64,000 bases of DNA from Micropterix aruncella (Eukaryota; Arthropoda; Insecta; Lepidoptera; Micropterigidae), in the NCBI GenBank assembly GCA_944548615.1, contig OX155955.1:3161279-3225278 (forward strand). Direction: 5' to 3'. Below, one piece after another: positions 11,645 to 26,600 of this stretch (within the stretch, counting starts at the first letter, position 1; each line of letters opens with the position of its first letter). A program made the translations under genes and the position numbers. The notes under the pieces were generated by a model. It did not search any database, had not been told where the DNA came from, and worked only from the letters and a program-made list of their open reading frames with translations.

Positions 11645-14600
11645 TGAAGACCACGTTTTATGTCAATTTAGTGTTATTAGCTTTTTACTAAAAAATGTAC
11701 ATTTGTAAGCAATCAAGCAATCAAGCAAACTTGATCGTAATAGTCCTGTCCACCCTAGAACGGGCTAGTCCCAGTTGGGTGACAGAATCAAATAAGCAAA
11801 AGGTTAAGGTTTTACCATTCGGTTTCTGGTATTTTTGTAAGCAAATCAATGTTTTATAGTAATTAATTCTTAAATAAATAAATAAAGGTTCAGTATGATC
11901 TACCTCTACGATAAAAGACAACTACGATGACTGAATTAAAATAGAATTATTTTTTTTCACGCAGGATCAGCAAAGAGGACCGTGTTTACTGGGTGTCATT
12001 CCTGGATGGCCGTCAACGTATTCTACTCGTAACCTGCGACGTGCTGCTTGCGCATTTGGCTCACACGGCCGGAGAAAGCGGAGCGCAATTCTCCGAGACT
12101 GTCGTTTCCTTGCGCTCAATCGGATTGTCCCTCGTTAACAACACAAAACGGCAGGAAATTCTGTACGTGAGCATGAGCAGCTCCGGGGCCATTTGGGAGG
12201 AGAGCAAGGCGACGGGTAAAAGATGGCGACGGGTCGACCCAAAGGAAACGGCACTGCTGGAAGCCGCCTGGCAAGAGCGATCTCAGCGGCTGGGAACGGT
12301 GGAGGGGGACAATTTCCCCGCGAAGATAATGCTGGACGGTCGCACGGAGGTCGATTTTCAAAATATGGAGCTTCTGCGGCCGAAGCATAGGAATCTTCGC
12401 CGAACTCTAGAGCCGGGCGCTTGGCTGAGCATGACCACATCAGCGCATACCAAACGAATCCATGCCAAACTTCACCGCTTGCAAGTAAGTAATATCATTG
12501 ATTATATAGCTTATTAGATTGCTCAATGCAGTTTTACGATTTGGCAGCTAGGATTTTACTTCAAAACGCAACAAATAGATAGCACTCATAGTTACAAAAC
12601 TAGATTAATATTCTCTTATGTTTAATATGGCAGCGTTCATGGTATAACAGTATGGCAGCGCACTTTAGATGACGCTCTAAGCACGCCTATACAGTATCCT
12701 ATTTCGAAATAATAATATAATAAACGAATTTCTAAACCATAGCTCTTATCATTTAAATATTACTTTCATAAAATTGTCAATTTTTAATTTGGTTTACATT
12801 TCCCATCTGGTAGCCTTACATAAAGTTAAGCCGGCCCAAAATAACAAATAGGTCATCAGGCTCAAGATACACTGAACTGTTAGAATACAGAAACAAATGA
12901 CAGATGATAGAAAATTCTACAGCCAAATACTTCCATTTCTACATGACTGCCCAACAAAAAAGGAATGTAATGTGTTCAGGGTTAATGTATGTATGTGTGT
13001 TTTATGTTTCTTTATTCCACCATAATTACTAAGAGCTTGAACCGATTTAGAAATGTGTGGTATTGTTAGAATCATTATTTTATCCAGTGTCATAGTGTAA
13101 ATTAACTGTCCAAATATCAACTATCCAAGTAGTTATCTAATTGTTGAAATGTCCAAACGTCAATAAATTAGCGTAGATATATAGTGTTTAATGTCAAATG
13201 AATAGTCTGAATACTACGTAATGAACAGTCTGAAGTCTACCTTCCGGATGTATACATGTATCTATTTGGATAAATACATAAACCACAAATATTTTATTAA
13301 TAAACCGTAATGAAAATAATTATAAATACAATAGTTCACTTTCTGTAACGGTAGTCGTATTTTATTATTTTTAATACAGTTACTTGTCAAATGTTATTTA
13401 AAAAAACTTGGTAATTTAAGTGGCCTGGTCTGGTAGTGTTGCCTATTTATAGTATTATCCTCTTGTTTTTAAGATACTTTATAAGATACTTTATAGAGAA
13501 TCTTAACCAGAGTTAACCCACCTCAAAATGCCAGAAATTGCCACTGAAGCTTTTTAATAAATAGAATAAATGTATACATCTATCACTCATTTCAGGTAGT
13601 TACTTACATTTAGGTATTTTTATTTATTTCAGATAGATCAACAGCTGCCAAATCCCACCTACCCTGTCACACTGGCACCTGTTCCTCCGCCGAAAACTAT
13701 CGCCGCTTCTTACGGTTAGTTCTCCATCTTATTCGGTTTTTAAGCAGTATAAATTCCTTGAAAGTCTCCGATGTTTTGCCGAGATTGTTCTGGAGGTCGA
13801 TTTGGTCTCTTAAGCAGTATAAATTCCCTGAAAGTCACAGCCCTTCGTCCAGATATAACTCTTTACTCTCTATCTAGGAATATAACCCTTATTGTGAGAT
13901 TAATCTGTTCCATGGGAATCAAATATCCCAAAAGACCACAAGTTAAATAAATACCATGATCTCGCAAATACCGTCACCTGGAACGGCTTCACTGTTCACC
14001 TTCACGCAGTTTAAGTTGACGCTTTAAAGATCTTGGTGTCTCTAGGAAAACAATTCACTCCTTCCTAGAAAAAATATCAATACACGCAATTTTCACATCT
14101 TGAATTCTATGGCTTTGAAGGGGGAGTGAATAAGTGGTAAGGTGACCGCTCACATGTGGCAAGACAGCTGTACTAAACGTGCCACAGCCGGTCATCAGTC
14201 CGGAGTTCACCATTCACCCACCAGAAGTATAATAATAATATTATAATGGGCCCGATTCCGGTCGGCGAATTCCATGGCAGCTCTGTTTGTATCTATTGCT
14301 ACAGGGATAGTGTTGTCACTAGAGTCCAACGGGAAACTTTTTGATTTTTTGGGCTAAAAACAGTATTTTTATATTAACCGTTTTAGTGCTAAGCAATTTT
14401 TGTGAATATATATGAAAATTGCTATACATTTTTTGATTATTTTAAAGGATGTGGTAAAAAATAAATTGAAATAAAGAAGAGAAGGCGCCCATCTAGGTCC
14501 AGGAGTCTCAAAAAAATTATTCGTTGCTTTAGAAAACACTTTTGTCGGGGGAATATTGGCAAAAGTTGGTGTTTCGTCTATTTCTGAAGATGAAGATGAA

Positions 14601-17600
14601 ATAGAAGACTCACTTGCAATTCTCAATCTTTTTTTTTCGATGTATTATAATACTGCTATTATTACTGCTTCTATCCGTTGTTTCGCCGTCCATACAATCA
14701 TTAGAGACCGAATCATCGTCCGAAGTAATAGCAAGTGACATGCCTATTTTTGCTCAATAAAATATAAAAACTGTAAAAAGTTGTTTTTAAATGTATAAAT
14801 ATGCACCCTCGTAACAAATTATGCGCGAGATTAGAATACGTCCACTACCACGAAGCACCAAAAACACACTGATGTGCGCGGCAGTTTTGCGCTGCTGCGC
14901 AATTTTCGATTCAAACTATCGCATCACTTTTGCGCCGCTTAGCACTCTAACGGTTAAACATTAACATTTATTATTAACTGGCATAACTTTTATAAATAAT
15001 AGTTAAAATGAGAAAAGTATTAAAGACAAGTACTATATTATATGAAACACAAAATGAATAATTAATAATCGAGATCATAAGGATCCAACAACATTAAAGC
15101 ACACAATAAGTGACTATAGTGAATCAAATGATTTACAAGCCCTTTTAGACTTCCACAAATAATGGCTCTGGTCCTAGATAGAATTACCATATCTAGGACC
15201 AGAGCCAAAATGGCGCTGGTCCTAGATATGGTAATTCTACCATGAGCGATATGGACCTGGATACATGTACGCACAGTTCATGCTATACAACAGGACGATG
15301 CATATAGAGAGGCAGTTATCGTATTCTACGATTAGAAATTTGTAATAGATGAATATCAAAGTAAAAAGGGCACTAATCTGATGTTGCCTGATCTTACTTT
15401 ATAAGGTCCCGGGCTCGATTCCCGGCTGGGTTACCATTTTTTGTTGGGATAAAATTAACAGAATTGCATTTCAATTCTGTCGATCGAATGCAATAACAAG
15501 ACACACACTTACACACATGCTACACGCACACATACATATAAACACCTCATAGTAGGGTTGGTTGGAAGAGATTGTCATATGACAATAAACCTGCCCATTG
15601 TGAAATTTCACAATAAAGAGTATAAACAAACAAACAAACTAATAAAGGTTTAGTTGACAGTTACATACCGATTGTTTGATATTTATTGTTACATTTATCT
15701 ATTTTGTGGCTCTATTTGATAAAATTTGTTATTTTTTTTAACCGCCCTACCTATACGAACATACGTGATACGTCTGCTATATTATCGCCTGAATGCAACA
15801 AGCCGTATCCTGTACGTTCAAGTACAAAAACATTAAAAAAAAAAAACCTGAAACCCACAAAGCGTTGGTGATACGTCGAATTGTTCCTACAATTCCGAAT
15901 ACAAAAAGAGGTAGGTTACAAAAAGGGCTGGTATATTGTAAACAAATATTGTTATTAAGAAATTTAATGAAAAAAACCCAATGATTTTTTACCTACTTTT
16001 TGAATAGGTAGGGCGGTTAAAGGCGGTTAAGGAGTAACCCAAAGGTAGGGCGGTTAACCCCTCCTGTCGCGAAGTAAAAACTCACCTATCACTTTTGCGC
16101 GCGACATATTCGGGCAAAAAATCGACGCGAGTCAACGGCCTTGAGAAAAACGATCATAACTTATAAACCACTAAACGGATTTAAAAAAGATAAAGAGAAA
16201 AATGATTGCATTGAAATTTGACATATAAAACATTATAACCTTATCTCGTAAAACAATTAAGATAATAATGAATAAATATTACAAAATTGGCAAACTGAAA
16301 AAACTCGCCTATAAAATCATTTCGATTTTTTTGTCACAAAATACGTAAAATATGCAAAAATTGTAAATACAGTTATGTTCTTTATTAAGTGCTTTACCTA
16401 AACGATATTTTTTTTTACTTATTTGCATACAAAAATATTTATTTATTCAGCCAAGAAAAAATTTATATATTCTCGTAAAAAAAAATTTTTTTAATTTTTA
16501 ATTTGTGACTACTTATGGTATTTTTTTATATGAAATTCTTTCAAAATAACTTTATTACTACATCACACTTCTTAGAAATCACACCAGAACTTTGAGCTTT
16601 GTCTGATATTATAGAAAAATCTAAAGTTTTGAGAGTTTCCGCGTCCGAACTTAATAATAAACTTTGAATGCTCATAATATAAAATTCGTTAGATTTTTTC
16701 AATTATATTGTCTTATCATAGACTTATTATATGTCTAATAACTAATTACTATACTCCAAAGAGTCACATTTCATCGAAAAACTATGGAAAATCGCACTTT
16801 ATTCTCTCATAGTAATTATCAAAACAAGTTTCTTTGCGCGATTCATTTTACAAAACAAGATATAATTTTCAAAATACGCCTAATTATCTGATAACTTAGG
16901 ATGTAAATGAAGCAATACTTATTTTGTTAGTAAATTAAAGCGACGTTACGTCATATTTCGCAATATATCGGGATATTTCATAAACATTACAAAATAATAA
17001 CAACCATTTTTTCGCGAGCCGTTTGTTGTCGCCGAAGTGTTTTCTTTAAAAATTCGTGAAAAACAGCAAATGGACTATCTCAATTGACTAATCCTCATGC
17101 CTAAACTACTTAAAAATGCAAATTACTCACTGTTATCCAGTAAATGGCACAAAACACTGCACAAACACTGTTTTTATCCACCATTTCGCGGAACTATACG
17201 CGGCCGCGGCGGTGGCCGATGGAAACTGCCGTTTTGACGTCTATGCTCACTTTTTAAATCGCCGTTCGATATTGCCACACAGAAATCTTGAATTAAAGAT
17301 AATTTGGCCATGTCGTTGCGCTCTCAGAAAGCATATAGTACGACGTTTCGAATCGTAAATTGCATTTTTCGCAGCGGCGAGCGCTATATCCGGTAGCGGA
17401 CGTTTCGGTGTTTCAGCGGCCGACATAAATGTCCCCAATCGGATGTTACGGAGTGAGCGGGTTAAAGGAATGTTTGGGTACAATATATGATTTTAAAGCA
17501 ACATTTTTTGATAAAAGTTAACGTCCTTAGATTTCCATTTGAGCATGCAGTAAACAGCGAAGCCATACCTTTGCAGTGTTGCAAATTGTTATATTTTTGC

Positions 17601-20600
17601 AACTTTGAGCAACATATTAAAGTTGGCAAAGCTACTGCAATTTGATGACTTACCTAACGGCTATTAAATTGGCACAGTATAATAAAATAGGTATTCACGC
17701 CATAACAAAATAAGAAAACAATCTTCTTTACTTCTTTCTTGCATATGCGTGAAGGAAATGAAAGGGTAACATTAAAAGTACAAAAAAAATAAGTATAAAT
17801 AATGAATTATGTATAGCTTCCTTGTGAAACATCAATTCTTTTGGTATAATTTTTATCTCAATGTGTGAACATATGTAAAATGTACTTTTTCGTGCCAAAG
17901 GCTTGTTTCTCATTATTATCTATTTTTATTATTAATATAATAATTATTTATTCTGGACAGGCAGCTTTGCTTTGACATCCAGATCAGATTTTGTAATGCT
18001 AGTCATAAACAATATTACCAAGTTTTTAGATACAAATTGAATCCGTTTTTAATTGATTGGCAGAGCTTGCAGTAATCATTTCAAATTGTACTTATTCCAC
18101 TACTGCTTCCTCCACCATGTCTACTACTATATTCTGTAAAATATTCTTGAGAGATTAAAATTTTGTGTGGTTGAGTTTTTTGCTGTGACTTTGAAGATTT
18201 GTGTTGATGTTGAATTTGCTAATATTCTCTAGCCCAGGTACATCATAATAATTTATAAGAATGTCTCAATCAGGTCCCTTCTTTGTCTTCTTTGTTTGAG
18301 ACTAGTCAGTCCAAGTAATTCCAAGCGATCTTCATAATTCCTAGTCTTCAGGTCCACTGCTGTGATGTCTTGGACAGTTTATACTGGACCGAAATATAGG
18401 ACAGTGTAGACTGGGCTGGCAAAAATGTGAAACAAAAAGTTATACAAACTGAGCGTTGATACAAACAAAGTCATGTCTGAGCTGTCGGAAATAAAATGGT
18501 TGCCCTTCCCATTTTGGTTGCTCTTCACTGCACCTTTTCCAGGACATCTACATCTTTGCATAAGTAGCTGCTGTTTGCGGTTCGCTTTGCATAAGTTATA
18601 TAATTCCAGAGCTGATAGCCATACTCGAAAATAGGTCCTGAATAAAGCCAATCTTAATAATTGCCAATATAAATACCATTTTATAGATCTTGTAAAACCG
18701 TTTGCCGAGTTGAGCATCGTCGAAAGAATAATGGAGCACACCACAATCAGACAGTACAAATATTGGAAGCTTCTGGTGCAAGAATTCCACGTCAAACTGG
18801 ACCTCGGACTTGTCAATGCTCTCATGGAAATGTTCCCGCAGAAGGAAATCAGCGAACAGGAAGCTGTGAGTGATTGATGAACTGTAACCGATTTAAACTA
18901 TGAAATATTGAATTGATCAAAATGTGTTTTTTATATGCTCTAGCTTTTGCTACTCCAACAAGATATCAGCAACGCTCTGACTCCGCTTTCATCGGCATCG
19001 GGCAGAGAAGCCATCGCCGAACAGAAGAACTTCTACGATATCATCCACCTGTCTCCACTGAAGGTATTGTTGCATTTTTCATATCTCGAAATTTAAGTAG
19101 AAACTCTCGGAAAGGGAATTTCTCCTTTTACTTTCCCGGCCCACCAACCGAAGGGAAAGTTTTGTGAATGCGGTAAAATATATTTTTCAAGATGAAGAGG
19201 GAAATACCCATATTGACCCCCCTGAGATGGTTAGGACCATTTCTCTTAATCCAATTGAGCTGAAATCTGGCATGCAGGGATCATTTGGTTATTGCAAGAG
19301 TTGAAAATGTTATGAGATGGACCACCTTTGACTAAACTCCAATTGATTGAGAGCGAAGGGTGGTTCTCATCAAGAAGTTTTCTCCGTTATTGACGGTCGT
19401 CGTAGTTGAAGTTGAAGTATTGATTCAGAAGGTCTGTAGTAGGTTGCCAGTTCGTAACGCCTTGTTTGATATTTCGCCGGTGTGTAGGTAGTGTGGGCGC
19501 AAGGTGAAGTCGTGGTAGTGTGTCCAAAAAGTGAAGCGCCGCGATAGATTTGAAGACAATGATGGTCGCGTATACTATGCGTGGTTTGTTGACTCGAAGA
19601 TAATGAAGAGCGCGAGTACTTGTAGATGAGCGGTTACTGTCCGCCAGGGAATGATAATGATGTGTAGCCGCGGTAACTGTCCACTAGGGGAATGATAAAA
19701 TATGTGTCGAATGTACTGCTTTTTATATGGTATGTAGTGATGCAATAGTTATGAGTGGGGTGAGAAATAAGTTTGTCAATTCGTATCGATTAGAAGAAAT
19801 GACATTAGTCATCGTTTGACTGTGCATAAAATGCCGAATTTAGTTAGAAATCAATTGCAGCTGCCTCGTGTATATTCGAGCGTGTTTGCGATTTCGATTT
19901 TATAGAAATTACTTTTTTGTTGTATGTATGGTGGTATGTTGGACCGAGTCTCCAACAAGGTCATATTTTGATCTTGAAATATTTGACTCAGAGATTTAAA
20001 ATTTGGTACACAGATGCCTTGATGGGCTGAAATCACATTGTGTAATTTTGATTGTCATATCTCATATACAAGCTACAATAATCATATTTAAATTCCGCCA
20101 TTCATTTTAATCATATATTAATCCACACCAACAGATGGAACTGAACCCAACCGGGTTCGTCCGCCAACCGAGAGAGGGCGCTCATCGATATTATTTATGA
20201 AATTTATATTCAGATAAAAAAGGTCCTTGGCTACTTGCCGGGAAAGTCTTGGGGTGACACAACCAATTTGTTTTTTCTTTGACCAATGAGTCCGACGTTG
20301 GACGAGGGCGGGCATATCTAGGATTCTCATTTGGCCTAAAGTTCGACCACTATAAAGTGTCGATATGGACAAGCAGGGAAAGGTCTTGGACAAACGAGCA
20401 AAAATTATATTACTATAATACTAATTTTGTTTTGTGTTACTTTAATTTCTCTAATAATATTATTTAATTTATTATTATACCTTAAATAAATTATTTTTTA
20501 CACGTACAAAAAGTAATTAGTATAATTTATAAGACCTTTCAAAAATCGAAAGTGAAAATATATTTTGTATAATACATTCACCATTTGGGTATATCCAATT

Positions 20601-23600
20601 TGTGAGAGCTTAGTACCATACGCAGAAATTAGAAATTCGATGTCTGCTTTGTTTGAGAGTATTCAGTCCAAGTAATTCCAAGCGATTTCGTAATTCCTAT
20701 TCTTCATACCCACTGGCATTTTGGTTTTTCGTTGCACTTTTTATGACTTTTTATGCACTAATTACAAATTAAATACAAGCAGAGCTGCCATGAAATTCAC
20801 CAACCGAAGTCAAGCCCATTATAATACTATTATTACACTACGAGGGGTAAGTGGTAGATTCCGGTCTAACGACCGGCTGGGGTAGGTTTAGGACAGCTGT
20901 CTTGCCACATATGAGCGTTCACCTTACCACCCATTCACTCCCCCTTCGAAGTCATAGAATTTGAGATGCGGAAATTGCAGTTTTAGATATTTTTTTTAGG
21001 AATAAGTTGATTATTTTCCTGGAGGGACCAAGATCTTGAATCAAGAAGGTGAATCGGAGTTTTAGCTAGCAGGCCACGAGCGCCAACTTCCACCGCGTGA
21101 AGGTGAACAGTGAAGCCGTTCCGGGTGATGGCATTTGCGAGATCATGGTATTTATTTAATTTGTACTCGTGGTCTTTTGGGGTATTTGATTCCCATGGAA
21201 CAGTTAATTCTACAATAAGAGCCATCTTCCGATATAGAGAGGTAAGAGTTGTGAGGGACCACCCCTCACAAGACTCCAGGTTGTTCGGTGTGAGGTGGTG
21301 GTATCAACTTACGAGTTATCTCCGTATTGAAAGGCGGTTTTGATGTGAAGTAGAAGGAATTTATTGATGGAAGGTTTGAATATTGCCAGTTATTACGCTT
21401 GCCGAAGTAACGAGTGCGTGAATTACTTTATCGAGACGCGAGGGTTTCGCGATGGAGGTTATGTAGGAATAGAGGTTGAGGATCCTTTCCCAGTCACGAG
21501 GACTGGGAAAGGTAAGGAAAGGAAACCAAGGAGCCGGATCCGTTAAGCGACCTCGTAAGAGGGGTACCGGATATACCGTCGCAACCTTGGGGGAAGGTGA
21601 TCACTCGGGGAATGATAATTTGGTTGCTTTTGCGCCAGTTTATATAGGCCGATCAATGATGCAATCCGAAAATATTCCGAGTAAAAGTATTGTTTCATCG
21701 TGCTGATTCATAGCTGCACGAGTCAAAATAATAGCTGAATTGTGTCTGTGGCTTTCACTGGAAATCGATGCATTTGTTGATCGCCTGTAATGGACTTAAG
21801 GTCCGTCACAGAGTTATATATGGACGGAGGGCTGTGCATCCGAGACTTTCAAGGAATTTATACTGCTTAGGGACCGAATATGTCTTAAGGTAATTTACGT
21901 ATTTGCTCTTTTCCAGGTGCACATGTCATTTTCTATGGGTTCAGCAAGCGTTGGAGATGCAATGCCGGCTGTTATAGGCACACTGCTACAAGGCATCGGA
22001 GTCACACTTACTGAAATGAATGACGTTGTTTTTAAGTTAGTAAATAGACATAATTCATGAGAACTATTTTTTTGAGCGCGGTTGCCCGTATTTCACATTT
22101 CATTTCAGGTTGGCATTCTATGAAAGAAATTACGAGTTCATGTCGCAAAAGGAGCTTATTTCGACCGTATCCAGTCACTACACCGGCCAAGCCATCAAGC
22201 AACTATACGTTTTGGTATTGGGACTGGACGTTATCGGAAATCCATACGGTCTCGCTATCGGCATCAAAAAAGGCGTTGAGGATCTCTTCTATGAACCTTT
22301 CCAGGTATCTGATTTTAGTTTTTACAGAAGTGCGTTCAAACGATTTTCAACCCTCAGGCGGTCTTGCGACGTCAATGCGATCGACAAAATATTTCTCCAT
22401 CGCCAAATAAATATCTAATAATATTTTGAATCAGTGCTGGGTACAGTTTTTATACGACTGCCCAACAAATAAGGAGTGTAATGTGTTCAGGGTTCACTTA
22501 TGTATGTTTTCCGTTTCCTAATTTCACCATAATTTCTAAACGCTTGGACCGATTTAGATAGGGTATTTTACAAAAAAAAATAGTTATTGAATAACATATT
22601 TTGCAATGTCAGCACTATAACTTTTTTCAGCCATGTATTTCAGCTAAGCTTGTATACAACTAGAGTTGTCAACTACAACGGGCGAACCCGTCACCTCAGG
22701 AAGTTTTAACGATTAGTCGTTCTCTCTCCCGTGAAGTGAACGCAGAAGACTTGGACAAAACAGTCTACCGTCAAGCTCCGCCACATGCCCGTAAGAGGCC
22801 AACGCGTTAACCGCGAGGTAACCAGGTGTGTTACCCAGCGGGCTTACACTCACGCCCTTACTTCCAATTGCGACCAGATTACTCCGGTCTATCGATTGGT
22901 TACGAGTTCGAGGTCGCTTGCGCGGTCCTCTCTCTTACGAAGCGGTGAAACGGTGTATACCGAATCTATTGCGGACCACGGTATCCTTTGCCCGGCTGTT
23001 TACCCAGAATCGGGTAGCCGATGGTCGTTTCAAGAGCAGTCGCTGTAAGGTCCGCAACCACCCCCGCTCTATAGGAAACAGTACTGTTTCCAGACTCCAT
23101 CGACTGTTAGTCAGAGTGCACAATCGATTGGCTTACGCCGCACGGTGCGCAGACCGTCCAGGAGCGCCAGAAGGTTGATTCCTAGGGTAAACTAGCCCTA
23201 AGACCAGAGTCCTGCCCAGGCTCGCACTTCGTGCGTGGATGCCGCCGGATGGGTGTTGACCCGTGAGTGGGACCAACCCTGAACAGCAGCAAGGGCGCAT
23301 TAGCTACCTAAAGAGCTTGGGCTCATTAGCTTGTATACAGAGCGAGTTTTAATCACCGGGCATCTTTGAAGTGAGTGAATCAGTACAAGCAAATAAGCAA
23401 CTTTTAATAATAAATTGGGAGATAGCCTAAAAATTTTTTTTTTTTTTTTATTTTTTTAAAGTTTGGAGATTTTGTTTTTGAAAAAAATATAAAAAGCGTT
23501 GAGCGCGCTGTTACATCTAGCGTTAGGTCAAGTATTGCAAATATTGTTTTAGATTAACTACCGTTAGATGGAGTGGCGCGCTCAACGCTTCATAATCTTT

Positions 23601-26600
23601 CATTCAAAAAACATATATTTTTTTTAGTTTTTCAACAATTTTTTAAATTAAAAGTTGCTTGTTTTATCGTACTGATTCACACATCAAGGATTCCGGTTAA
23701 TTAAAACTTTCACTGTATAATGAAATGTTTCACTCGTAATCAGCTTTCGTTTGGTATATGTGGCAAAGTGTTGTAACAAACTTTGCAAGTGTGTACGCAA
23801 TTACCCATTGTTTTTTGATCCAGCAATATTGAAGCACGTAATAAGTAGCCGTAGTGATTCAAGTGATCTATAAACCCGCGTAGACTTCCACAAAAAGTTC
23901 CTTACTGGAATCAGCCAGAATGGCACTGGTTAAGTTCTCGCTGTTATTCGCGAGGTAATTAGCCTCTCAGTGGCTCTTGCCAACAAGGGTTTGACAGTAT
24001 CCTCCAAACCCCCAATACAGTTTGTGCGGGATGGCTCTAAAGGCAAAAAACATTTAACTACAAAACCTTTCTCAATATCAGAAAGCTTCAGATTGGATTC
24101 TGGAGGTTGATTCGGTCTCTAAGCAGTATAAATTCTCTGAAAGTCTCGGATGCACAGCCCTCCGTCCATATATAACTCTTTACTCTCTATTGCGGAAGGT
24201 GGCCCTTATTGTAGAAATAACTTCCATGGGAACCAAATATCCCAAAAGACCACGAGTACAAATTAAATAAATACCATGATCTTGCAAACGCCGTAACCTG
24301 GAACGGCTTCACTGTTCACCTTCACGCGGTGGAAGTTGGCGCTCGTGGCCTGCCAGCTAAATCTCTATTTCACCTCTTTAAAGATCTTGGCCTTTCCAGA
24401 AAAATAATAAACTCTTTCCTAGAAAAATTATCCAAAACCGCGATTTGCACACCTCAAATTCTATGGCTTCGAAGGGGGAGTGAATGGGTGGTAAGGTGAA
24501 CACTCACATGTGGCAAGACAGCTGTCCTAAACCTACCACAGCCGGTCGTTAGTCCGGAAAGAAGTGTAAAAAATAGTATTATGATGGGCCCGACTCCGGT
24601 CGGTGAATTCCATGGCAGCTCCGTTTGTATTTTATTTTATTAATGATATTTTTCTGTTTAGGGAGCGATCCAGGGGCCTAGCGAGTTTGCGGAAGGGCTC
24701 ATGCTTGGAGTACGATCTTTAGTCGGACACACTTTAGGCGGAGCTGCAGGTGCAATGTCGCGCATTACTGGCGCTATGGGCAAGGGCATTGCCACCATTA
24801 GCGGCGACGACGAATTTAAAAGGAAACGAAACGAAGCAATGTCCAAGCCGCCCGCCAACCTGCGACAGGGGCTGGCGCGCAGTGGAAAAGGACTTGTCAT
24901 GGTATGCAACTACACTTTACTTACAGTACCGCTTTGTTAGGGTTTTTAAAGGGTTAGTTAGAACTACAGTTACGATTGATGTACGGGTGCGGGATATTCC
25001 TACCTTGGCGATTGTTAAATTGGACCGCTCCATTTACTATATCAAAGTAAAACTTAGGTCTTCAACTGCAACGGGCAAACCTGTCACCTCAGGAAGTTTT
25101 AATGATAGTGATCGTTTTATCTCTTGTGAGGTGAGCGAAGACGACTTGGAGTCAATACAAATCTACCGTCTAGCCAAGCCAACATGCCCATCAGAGGCCA
25201 GCACCTTACACCAAGGAAAGTTACTCAGCGGGCAGCCTCGACCCCTGACTACCAGTTTTGGAACGATATCTCCGTCTGGAATTAACTTTTAAGATACCTC
25301 CAATCTCCCGACTGGTTATGGGTCCGAGTCGCTTGCACGACCTCTACTTGCCGTGTATTCAGCGGTGATTCAGCAGTGAATCTATCGCAGACCATTGGCA
25401 TCTTTTGCTCGGCTCTGAATTCAGGATTAGGTCCCCAATTGGTCATTTCAAGAGTGGTTGTCGACATGTCATCATCCATCCCCGCTGCTTAGGAGACAGT
25501 ATATTACTATAGTCTCCACACTCCTTCAGCTGACGCCGCACAGTGCGCAAACTGTCCAGTAGCGCTGGGAAGCGTTCCTTCAGGGGAAACCGATCTACCA
25601 GCCGCAAGTCCTGAGACGCGAGAGTCATTCCCGGGGTAGTTGTCCACACAAGAAGGCTACTGAATAGAAGGGAATTGTAATTAAACTTTTCATGCTCTTT
25701 TCAATGATGAGACCCATTATTTCAAATCCAGACAGCAATATAACTTTTCTACACGAGTTTGGTTTTAACCCCTCGCCGCCCGCGGTTTGAATTTTAATGT
25801 GTGCCTTACGGCCCGTAAGAAATTCGCGAGTCTCAAAAAAAAGATGGCGTTTCAGAAAAGAAACGATTACTCCGAAACTGTCACACCGATCGTCTAAAAA
25901 AGACCTGTTTTATGTTCCTATTGAAATTTGCTATTAGATATTTGTAACGTCGTTATGTAAAGCAATAAAGATTATTCTATAAAAATCGAACTATAAAAAT
26001 GTAATCCGCGCAGGATGCAATTCGCACTTGAAATATTTTTGTTCAAAATACTCATTTCGGTAAGCCCTCGGTATGAAATTTCTACTCGAATAAATTATAG
26101 TATCATTATAATATATAAAGAACTTACGATTATGACGATATAATCACTTTTAACACACAAACGAACGTTTTTTCTCTTTACGTCTCGAACGTCTTGTTTA
26201 CCGGCCGAGCGATCGCGGCACTATGGATCTTCAAAAATTTGTAGTGGCTAGTCAACGTGACGAAAAATACTTATCTGGCTACCAAACGGTAGAGAATTTT
26301 CTCCGCTCCTCGCACATACTACTGGCTAAGTGGTTGGTGCGAGACAGTAAGATTAAATAATCCATAATTAGCGGTCGGCCTCGCCTGGCCATTTCGGGCC
26401 GTCTGGGGTTCGACGGTAAATATCAATTCTGGACGTTTCGGGCCGTCTGGTACGCGAGGGGTTAAACTCCGTTTTATTTTTATTGGACTGAATTTCATTT
26501 ATTTATGAAACGAAATTGATATTGATTACCTCACTATATCATGTATGTACTATTAAACTAAATAAAGAAAAAAAACATAACTACAATATTTACCTGTCAG

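Noticed and set aside
12116..12440. Antisense frames of 90-101 codons
   Set aside because: Shadows of the GC-rich Vps13 exon at 11965-12484.
18379..18825. 148-codon minus-strand frame as a novel gene
   Set aside because: One part is an antisense LINE remnant and the other is antisense to a Vps13 exon.
24658..25292. Frames of 79-180 codons overlapping Vps13 and beyond
   Set aside because: They run through the Vps13 exon in other phases and into an R670 copy; no codon or family support.
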